Assembly: GCA_902783295.1 (NCBI GenBank)
Contig: CACZQT010000451.1
Span: forward strand, 1-5,435
DNA length: 5,435 bases
Source: an uncultured Lachnospiraceae bacterium
Lineage (GTDB): Bacteria > Bacillota > Clostridia > Lachnospirales > Lachnospiraceae
Reading direction: 5' to 3'
Shown: positions 1-5,435 of the stretch, in pieces
How the letters are laid out: every line of letters starts with the position of its first letter
Numbering within the stretch: the stretch's first letter is position 1
Notes under the pieces: model-generated
Databases searched by the model: none
What the model was told of the DNA's origin: nothing
Seen by the model: the letters and a program-made list of their open reading frames with translations, nothing else
Program-made: the position numbers and the translations under genes

Positions 1-1071
1 ACGCATCTGACAGGTTTTAAGAACCGTTTTACGATGCTGATCAATTCCTATGCCAGGGAGCTTGGAATCCTGAAGGAAAAGGATGAGAACTTTACCGGGG
101 CGGATACCCGCTGCGGTATGACAGCGCTGGTAAGTATCCGGCACCCGGACCCGCTGTTTGAGGGACAGACGAAGACAAAACTTGGAAGCGCGGACGCTGC
201 CAAGGCGATGAGCACTATCGCCAATGAGCAGCTCACTATATATTTTGACCGGAATCTGGAGGAACTGAAGGCAATTATCTCCTGTGCGGAGCGGTCAGCC
301 AAAATCCGCAAGGCGGAGCTGAAGAACCGCGCGAACATGCTGACAAAGCCGAAATACTCTTTTGACAGCAATGGAAAGCTGGCCAACTGCGAGAGCAGGG
401 ATGCTTCCAGATGTGAAATCTTTATTGTGGAAGGTGATTCTGCCGGAGGATCTGCCAAAACGGCGAGAAACCGGAAATACCAGGCCATCCTCCCGATCCG
501 CGGCAAAATTCTGAATGTGGAAAAGGCTACCATGGACAAGGTGCTGGCGAACGCGGAAATCAAGACCATGATCCACACCTTCGGCTGCGGGTTTTCGGAA
601 GGCTACGGCAATGATTTTGATATCACAAAACTCCGCTACGACAAGATTATTATCATGGCGGATGCGGACGTAGACGGAGCGCATATCAGTACTTTGCTGA
701 TGACGTTTTTCTACCGCTTCATGCCGGAGCTGATCCGGGAAGGGCATATTTATATTGCCATGCCGCCGCTGTATAAAGTCAGCCCGCCCAAGGGAGAGGA
801 GCTGTACCTGTACGACGACGCGGCTCTGATCAAGTACAGGAAGACGCATAAGGGCAATTTCGGACTACAGAGATATAAGGGCCTTGGGGAAATGAATGCG
901 GACCAGCTGTGGGAGACGACCATGAATCCGGAAACCCGTCTGCTGAAGCGGGTGGAGATTGAAGATGCCCGCAACGCGGATGTGCTGACAAGCCTTCTGA
1001 TGGGCAGTGAAGTGGGACCGCGGAGAAGTTATATCGAAGAAAACGCAGTATACGCTACGCTCGACATTTAA
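1..1071 (+). CDS. parE: DNA topoisomerase IV (type IIA) subunit B, 3' part
   Basis: This is the C-terminal 356 residues of a GyrB/ParE subunit. The frame is open from base 1, where it reads THLTGFKNRF, the end of the conserved transducer motif, so the true start and the GHKL ATPase domain lie outside the window. FEGQTKTKLG follows near residue 55. The TOPRIM domain has EGDSAGG at 144-150 (E144 is the expected metal-binding Glu), PIRGK at 165-169 and DADVDG at 221-226 (the metal-binding Asp pair). QRYKGLGEM at 290-298 begins the conserved tail, and the protein ends ...ATLDI before TAA. The subunit would supply ATP-driven strand passage to the A subunit encoded 49 bases downstream. It is very GyrB-like; I call it ParE because its partner lacks a GyrA-box and because the pair resembles the second topoisomerase locus of Lachnospiraceae. 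A gyrB label cannot be excluded. There is no 170-residue insert of the enterobacterial GyrB type. About 290 residues are probably missing on the left. Confidence 0.93.
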   Translation, partial: THLTGFKNRFTMLINSYARELGILKEKDENFTGADTRCGMTALVSIRHPDPLFEGQTKTKLGSADAAKAMSTIANEQLTIYFDRNLEELKAIISCAERSAKIRKAELKNRANMLTKPKYSFDSNGKLANCESRDASRCEIFIVEGDSAGGSAKTARNRKYQAILPIRGKILNVEKATMDKVLANAEIKTMIHTFGCGFSEGYGNDFDITKLRYDKIIIMADADVDGAHISTLLMTFFYRFMPELIREGHIYIAMPPLYKVSPPKGEELYLYDDAALIKYRKTHKGNFGLQRYKGLGEMNADQLWETTMNPETRLLKRVEIEDARNADVLTSLLMGSEVGPRRSYIEENAVYATLDI

Positions 1072-1100
1072 GGAAACACTGATTCAGTCAGTGTTTCTTT
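1070..1100 (+). terminator. Intercistronic stem-loop, possible weak terminator or attenuator
   Basis: GAAACACTGA at 1073-1082 is the exact reverse complement of TCAGTGTTTC at 1088-1097, with a five-base loop TTCAG. G-U and A-U pairs at the base can extend the stem to 1070-1100, reaching into the parE stop codon. The 3' arm is U-rich (GTTTCTTT), but the stem has only 4 GC pairs in its 10-bp core and no U-run follows it. It could be a weak intrinsic terminator, a partial attenuator that sets the parE:parC ratio, or an RNA-processing or stabilising element. The structure is seen directly; its function is inference. Confidence 0.45.
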
Positions 1101-1110
1101 AGCGCGATAC

Positions 1111-1116
1111 AGAGGA
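1111..1116 (+). promoter_or_regulatory. Ribosome binding site of the topoisomerase A subunit
   Basis: AGAGGA lies only four bases before the ATG at 1121. This is shorter than the usual 5-9 bases and gives a middling Shine-Dalgarno match. No other in-frame start codon is visible upstream in the gap, and the conserved family N-terminus (RTEYSEEM) begins 27 residues in, so the ATG at 1121 remains the best start. Confidence 0.55.
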
Positions 1117-1120
1117 TATT

Positions 1121-3412
1121 ATGGCAAGAAAAAAGAATGATAATCAACAGGATCCGAAAAACAGCCAGAGCGCAGGCGATCCGGAGGAGCGGATTCTAAG
1201 AACGGAATACTCAGAGGAAATGAGCAAGTCCTATCTGGACTATGCCATGAGCGTCATTGTTTCCCGTGCGATTCCGGACATCCGGGACGGTCTGAAACCC
1301 GTACAGCGCAGGACGCTGTACGCCATGCACGAGCTTGGTGTCAGGCATGATAAACCCCATAGAAAGAGCGCCCGTATTGTTGGCGATACTATGGGTAAAT
1401 ATCACCCCCACGGCGACAGTTCCATCTATGAAGCCCTGGTAGTGATGGCTCAGGACTGGAAAAAGGGCGAGATTCTGGTGGACGGACACGGGAATTTCGG
1501 CTCTATCGAAGGGGACGGGGCGGCGGCACCCCGGTACACGGAAGCCCGGCTTTCCGAGCTTTCGGAGGTGGCTTTCCTCGCTGACCTTGACAAGGATGTG
1601 GTGGATTTCGTCCCGAATTTCGACGAGACGGAAAAAGAACCGGAGATTCTGCCGGTCCGGATTCCCAACATCCTGGTTAACGGGGCAGACGGAATTGCCG
1701 TCGGTATGAAGACCAGCATTCCCACGCACAACCTCCGCGAGACGATTGCGGCTATGAAGCTGCTGATGAAGCAGCCGACAATTTCTACGGAAGAACTGAT
1801 GGAGGTTCTTCCGGGACCGGATTTTCCGACCGGCGGCCTGATCATAAACCAGAGCGAGCTTTTGAGTCTGTACGAGAGCGGTGTGGGACGGCTGAGGCTG
1901 AGAGGCAGGATCGAACTGGAGCAGGCTTCGAAGCGCTCGGAAAAAGACTGCCTGGTAGTAACGGAGATTCCCTATACCATGATCGGAGCCGGTGTCTCCA
2001 AGTTTATTTCGGATGTGGCGGCGCTGATTGAAACCCGGAAGCTTCCGGAAGTGACGGATATTTCGAACCAGTCGTCCAAAGAGGGTATCCGCATTGTTTT
2101 CGAACTGAAGAACGGCGCGGACCCGGAGCGGGTGAAAAACATCCTGTACAAGAAGACAGGGCTGGAGGATACTTTCGGGGTCAACATGCTGGCTGTGGTG
2201 GAAGGAACACCGCGTACGGTAGGTTTGAAGGCGATTCTGGCGGAATTTATCCAGTTCCGGATTGAATGTACGACCCGGAAATACAGCAATCTGCTCCGGA
2301 AAGAACAGGAGAAGGCGGAGATTCAGGAAGGCCTGATTTACGCAATTGACATCATCGACCTGATCATCGAAATCATCCGGGGATCGAAGACGGTGAAGGA
2401 CGCCAAGGCAGCCCTCATGGGGGATCCTTCCGGCGTAAAGTTCAAAAGCGCGAAGTCCGAAAAAATGGCCAGAACGCTGGACTTTACCGAGCGCCAGGCG
2501 CAGGCTATTCTGGAAATGCGGCTGTCGAAGCTGATCGGGCTGGAAATCCTGCAGCTCACCAAAGAACATGATGAAACACTCAAAAAGATCGGTCAGTATG
2601 AGAAGATCCTTTCTTCACCGAAAGTGATGACCAGTACTATTATCAAAGAGCTGGAAGAATTCGCAGAAAGGTTCGGCCGCGAGAGACGTACGGAAATCCT
2701 GGAAGCGGAGGCAGCCCAGGAAGTGAAGGAAGAGGTCGTGGAGCAGGATCAGATCTTCGCGCTCGACCGCTTCGGATATGCCAGGACGTACGACCCGGCC
2801 TTCTTTGCAAAGAACGAAGAGACGGTGAGAAACGAAAACAGGGAGATCTTCCTGGTGAAGAATACCGGAAAAATCTATATTTTTACTGATACCGGAGTGC
2901 TGCACCAGGTAAAGGCTTCTGATGTGCCCCTGTCCCGTGGAAAAGATAAGGGAGTTCCGCTGGACAATATCTGCAATTACGAGAGCCGGAAAGAACGGAT
3001 TGTCGGCATCTTTCCGGACAGTGCCGTCGAGAAGGAGAAATTCCTTTTTGTGACACGGGATGGTCTGGTGAAGATTGTAGACGGAAAAGAATTTGTTTCC
3101 GGCCGTAAAACCGTGGTTTCGACCAAACTGGCGGAGGGAGATTCTCTGGCTGCGGTGGAACAGCTCTCTGACAGCCAGATCGCGCTGATTACCGAGGATG
3201 GATATGCCCTTCGCTTTGCCGTAAGCGAAATCAGTGAGATGAAAAAGGCCAGCGCCGGGGTGAAGGGAATTGCCCTTGGCAAAGGAGACCATGTCAAAGA
3301 GGTACACCAGGTATCGCCGCGGGCCAGAACGGGAGAGGCAGGCGGCTTTGACTGGAACAGTGTGAAGCTTTTAAAGCGCGGCAGCAAGGGAAGCCGTATG
3401 AAGAAATCATAA
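1121..3412 (+). CDS. parC: DNA topoisomerase IV (type IIA) subunit A
   Basis: This is a complete 763-residue GyrA/ParC-type subunit, the DNA breakage-reunion half of the A2B2 enzyme. After a charged, low-complexity N-tail (about residues 1-25), the winged-helix domain has SYLDYAMSVIVSRAIPD (37-53) and GKYHPHGDSSIYE (92-104). The quinolone-determining positions are S100 and E104, the usual sensitive-type residues of Gram-positives. The catalytic tyrosine is Y139 in RYTEARLS, with R138 beside it. The tower follows, with the DNA-bending Ile expected at I200, then a helical coiled-coil stretch around 390-520. From about 541 there is a shortened beta-pinwheel with blade repeats (TGKIYIFTDTGVLH, DGLVKIVDGKEF, DGYALRF). 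No QRRGGKG-type GyrA-box is present, and the protein is nearer E. coli ParC (752) than GyrA (875) in length. Both points favour a decatenase. Oddities are P137 where Met normally precedes Arg-Tyr, and K197 and T202 in the GMATNIPPHN motif. It lies 49 bases after parE and is probably co-transcribed. Confidence 0.94.
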   Translation: MARKKNDNQQDPKNSQSAGDPEERILRTEYSEEMSKSYLDYAMSVIVSRAIPDIRDGLKPVQRRTLYAMHELGVRHDKPHRKSARIVGDTMGKYHPHGDSSIYEALVVMAQDWKKGEILVDGHGNFGSIEGDGAAAPRYTEARLSELSEVAFLADLDKDVVDFVPNFDETEKEPEILPVRIPNILVNGADGIAVGMKTSIPTHNLRETIAAMKLLMKQPTISTEELMEVLPGPDFPTGGLIINQSELLSLYESGVGRLRLRGRIELEQASKRSEKDCLVVTEIPYTMIGAGVSKFISDVAALIETRKLPEVTDISNQSSKEGIRIVFELKNGADPERVKNILYKKTGLEDTFGVNMLAVVEGTPRTVGLKAILAEFIQFRIECTTRKYSNLLRKEQEKAEIQEGLIYAIDIIDLIIEIIRGSKTVKDAKAALMGDPSGVKFKSAKSEKMARTLDFTERQAQAILEMRLSKLIGLEILQLTKEHDETLKKIGQYEKILSSPKVMTSTIIKELEEFAERFGRERRTEILEAEAAQEVKEEVVEQDQIFALDRFGYARTYDPAFFAKNEETVRNENREIFLVKNTGKIYIFTDTGVLHQVKASDVPLSRGKDKGVPLDNICNYESRKERIVGIFPDSAVEKEKFLFVTRDGLVKIVDGKEFVSGRKTVVSTKLAEGDSLAAVEQLSDSQIALITEDGYALRFAVSEISEMKKASAGVKGIALGKGDHVKEVHQVSPRARTGEAGGFDWNSVKLLKRGSKGSRMKKS

Positions 3413-3497
3413 AGAACAGACTGTCTGCCGGGAATCCGGACAGGAAACGGCAGGATATACAGGAAAAAGGCTCTACGCCGGAAGGAGGGCATACTTC
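3413..3497 (+). other. 85-base gap with imperfect hairpin, no clear terminator or promoter
   Basis: CTGT at 3421-3424 pairs with ACAG at 3440-3443, and CCGG at 3428-3431 with CCGG at 3436-3439. This gives an 8-bp stem with a three-base bulge and a GAAT loop. An alternative pairing is CTGCCG at 3425-3430 with CGGCAG at 3448-3453, which excludes the first. No U-run follows either, so neither is a standard intrinsic terminator. I find no convincing -35/-10 pair and no recognisable riboswitch. nadE may therefore be read through from the topoisomerase genes, though a weak promoter could be missed by eye. Confidence 0.35.
3482..3489 (+). promoter_or_regulatory. Strong ribosome binding site of nadE
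   Basis: AAGGAGGG, close to the full anti-16S complement, ends eight bases before the ATG at 3498. It fixes the nadE start, and the resulting N-terminus MKDGFIKAAAITP matches the start expected for clostridial NAD synthetases. Confidence 0.85.
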
Positions 3498-5435
3498 ATG
3501 AAGGATGGATTTATCAAAGCGGCAGCCATTACACCGGCATTACAAGTGGCGGATCCGGCTTTTAACCGGGAGCAGATTATACTGGAGATGCGGAAAGCTT
3601 CCCGGGCAGGAGCAAAAGTCATCCTTTTCCCGGAACTTGCGATCACAGGCGCAACCTGCGGAGATCTGTTCCGGCAGGAACTTCTCCTGGAAGAGGCAGT
3701 TTCCGAATTGAAGGCTGTGATTAAGGCAACCAGCCGGCTGGACGCACTGGTGTTTGTGGGCACACCCTGGGCCTACAAAGGAAAGCTTTACAGCTGTCTC
3801 GCGGCTGTCAGCCACGGAGAACTTCTGGGCCTGGTTCCCGCCAGGCAGCTTTCGCCGGTCTGTGGAAAAGGTCCGTTTTCACCGGCGCCGGAAGAGTCCG
3901 ATTATGTGGACTTTTCCTATGGCGAGGATGAGGAGGATACCGTCTCCCTGGGAACGGAGCTGGTGTTTGTCTGCGAGGAAATGCCTTCCCTGCGTATTGC
4001 AGCCCTCACGGGAGCGGATCTGCAGGGACCGGAATCTCCGGCTGCCCGGCATGCCATGGCGGGAGCTGTCCTGCTGGTAAACGGTGCTGCTCTGGCAGAC
4101 GGCGCAGGGCGGGCCAGGAAGCGCCGGAACTGGATTGTCTGCCAGTCGGAGCAGCTGCATGCAGCGTCCCTGGCGGCTTTTGCCGGTCCCGGAGAATCCA
4201 CTACCGATGAAGTTTTCTGCGGAGGCTGCCTGGCGGCAGAAAACGGAAGGCTTTTGGGGGAGAGCGAGCGTCTCGCGGAAGGAAGCCTTCTGATGGACTT
4301 TGACATATCCATGCTGGAAGCGGAGCGGAGAAGGGATCCGGCATTTACTGCGGGAAATGATGACGATTACGAAGAAATCCCGTTCTCTCTGAAGATGACA
4401 GAGACAAAGCTTTCCCGGAATATTGCCAGAGAGCCTTTCTTCCCGGAAGAAAAAGAAGAGCAGGAGGAGCGATGCCGGGAAATTCTGGCAATCCAGGCGG
4501 CCGGCCTGGCGAGGCGTCTGAAACATACAGGAAGCCGGCGAGTCGTGATCGGCCTGTCGGGCGGGCTGGATTCTACACTGGCACTGCTGGCGGCAGCCCG
4601 TGCTTTTGACCGCCTTGAGCTGCCCAGGGAAGGAATTCTGGCTGTCACCATGCCATGCTTTGGAACCACCGACCGCACCTATCAGAATGCCTGTGAGCTG
4701 GCGAAGGCCATCGGGGCAGAGCTGAGAGAGATCCCCATCCGCGAGGCGGTGCAGAAGCATTTCGCAGATATCGGGCAGGATGAAAATACCCATGATGCGG
4801 CGTATGAGAATGCCCAGGCGCGGGAACGCACCCAGGTGCTGATGGATATTGCGAACCAGGTGGGCGGTCTCGTGGCAGGAACGGGGGATCTGTCGGAGCT
4901 TGCGCTGGGCTGGGCGACCTATAACGGGGATCATATGTCTATGTACGGCGTGAATGCCGGCGTTACCAAAACGATGGTACGGCATCTGGTAGCTTATGAA
5001 GCGGAAGTCTGCGGAAGCAAAAATGGCTCCGGGCGGGGAACGGCCGGGAAGAGATCTTCCGCGCGAAGCGGCAAAAATACGGAAACGGGACTCGCTGAGG
5101 TGCTGCGGGATATTCTGGATACCCCGGTCAGCCCCGAACTGCTGCCTCCGAAGGACGGAGAGATTGCACAGAAAACCGAAGACCTGGTGGGACCGTATGA
5201 GCTCCATGACTTTTTCCTCTACTATATGCTCCGCTATTCTTTCAGTCCCCGGAAAACTGCCAGACTGGCAGAAAAAGCTTTTTCCGGTGAATATTCGAAG
5301 GAAGAGATTATTAAGTGGCTGAAAGTTTTCCTGAAGAGGTTCTTCTCACAGCAGTATAAGCGCTCCTGCATGCCGGATGGCCCGGCTGTCGGATCTGTGG
5401 GGCTTTCTCCCCGCGGCGCCTGGAGCATGCCCAGT
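3498..5435 (+). CDS. nadE: NAD+ synthetase, two-domain type with degenerate glutaminase domain; 3' end outside window
   Basis: The frame is open from ATG 3498 to the last base (646 codons, no stop). The family enzyme amidates deamido-NAD to NAD+ in the cytosol with ATP, the last step of NAD synthesis; its N-terminal nitrilase domain normally frees ammonia from glutamine and channels it to the synthetase domain. Residues 1 to about 275 keep the nitrilase fold (ILFPEL with catalytic-type E46, GDLF, LLGLV, GPGESTTD, AAENG). However, the Lys loop reads VPARQLSP (A115 where the Lys is expected), the following NYxEFYE-like motif is gone, and the Cys segment (normally EICED) reads LTGAD, giving G172. 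The synthetase domain from about 335 looks functional: SGGLDS at 354-359, GTGDLSELALGW at 461-472, NGDHMSMYGVNAGVTK at 476-491, PPKDGEI and GPYELHDFF. A Gly/Ser/basic insert occupies 506-531. The visible end, SPRGAWSMPS, corresponds to the near-terminal SPRGDWRMPSD motif, so probably only 10-30 residues are missing. The fold and family are certain; ammonia dependence is inferred. Confidence 0.95.
   Translation, partial: MKDGFIKAAAITPALQVADPAFNREQIILEMRKASRAGAKVILFPELAITGATCGDLFRQELLLEEAVSELKAVIKATSRLDALVFVGTPWAYKGKLYSCLAAVSHGELLGLVPARQLSPVCGKGPFSPAPEESDYVDFSYGEDEEDTVSLGTELVFVCEEMPSLRIAALTGADLQGPESPAARHAMAGAVLLVNGAALADGAGRARKRRNWIVCQSEQLHAASLAAFAGPGESTTDEVFCGGCLAAENGRLLGESERLAEGSLLMDFDISMLEAERRRDPAFTAGNDDDYEEIPFSLKMTETKLSRNIAREPFFPEEKEEQEERCREILAIQAAGLARRLKHTGSRRVVIGLSGGLDSTLALLAAARAFDRLELPREGILAVTMPCFGTTDRTYQNACELAKAIGAELREIPIREAVQKHFADIGQDENTHDAAYENAQARERTQVLMDIANQVGGLVAGTGDLSELALGWATYNGDHMSMYGVNAGVTKTMVRHLVAYEAEVCGSKNGSGRGTAGKRSSARSGKNTETGLAEVLRDILDTPVSPELLPPKDGEIAQKTEDLVGPYELHDFFLYYMLRYSFSPRKTARLAEKAFSGEYSKEEIIKWLKVFLKRFFSQQYKRSCMPDGPAVGSVGLSPRGAWSMPS

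Noticed and set aside
1211..2569. 452-codon open frame on the minus strand opposite the topoisomerase A gene
   Set aside because: It lies in codon register with parC, so it only reflects the rarity of TTA, CTA and TCA codons in the sense gene. The translation shows no family motif, and the sense strand is unmistakably conserved.
3433..3461. TATACA at 3456-3461 as a -10 box for nadE
   Set aside because: No acceptable -35 sequence lies 16-18 bases upstream, and the -10 match is only four of six.
3972..3974. Cys159 (FVCEEMP) as the possible glutaminase nucleophile
   Set aside because: It lies in the FxCxDMP-like strand before the nucleophile segment, and a Cys is often present there in ordinary homologues as I recall them. 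The true position, in the EICED-like segment, is G172.
3505..4293. Several short plus-strand open frames (3505-3711, 3754-4080, 4084-4293) at the start of nadE, which could suggest a frameshifted gene
   Set aside because: The frame from 3498 carries family landmarks before, within and after this region without a break; the other frames translate to Arg/Ser/Trp-rich sequence with no similarity.
3879..5207. 442-codon open frame on the minus strand opposite nadE
   Set aside because: It is again in codon register with the sense gene and explained by the same codon avoidance. The predicted protein is Arg/Gln/His-rich without recognisable domains.

Overview
The window carries three genes, all on the + strand, in tight succession: the 3' part of a type IIA topoisomerase B subunit (parE-like), a complete topoisomerase A subunit (parC-like, 763 codons) and an almost complete two-domain NAD+ synthetase (nadE, 646 codons visible, running off the right edge). 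I see no tRNA, rRNA, CRISPR array, insertion sequence or recognisable prophage part. The sequence is moderately GC-rich, with codons mostly ending in G or C. From memory of family sequences, the two topoisomerase proteins look most like the second topoisomerase pair found in Lachnospiraceae and related Clostridia beside the dnaA-linked gyrase. The likely source is therefore a gut-type Firmicute of that group. This is judged from motif wording, not from a database search.

Layout: 1-1071 is the B subunit, with the transducer end, the TOPRIM domain and the C-terminal tail; its ATPase domain lies left of the window. A 49-base gap follows, holding a perfect 10-bp stem-loop that touches the B-subunit stop codon. 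The A subunit occupies 1121-3412. An 85-base gap has a small imperfect hairpin and no clear terminator or promoter. nadE starts at 3498 behind a strong Shine-Dalgarno sequence and is still open at 5435, probably only a few tens of residues short of its end.

The two topoisomerase subunits should form one A2B2 enzyme. The A subunit lacks a recognisable GyrA-box, which points to a decatenase/relaxase (topoisomerase IV) role rather than negative supercoiling. nadE makes NAD+ from deamido-NAD and has no obvious functional link to the topoisomerase beyond shared orientation.

The most interesting feature is in nadE. Its synthetase domain keeps the ATP-binding motifs, but the N-terminal nitrilase-type glutaminase domain appears to have lost most of its catalytic residues: the Lys loop is rewritten and the Cys position reads Gly. 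The reading frame is nevertheless intact and the rest of the domain is recognisable. This suggests an enzyme that keeps a dead glutaminase fold and uses free ammonia or an ammonia donor in trans. The same protein carries a 26-residue Gly/Ser/basic insertion within the synthetase domain.
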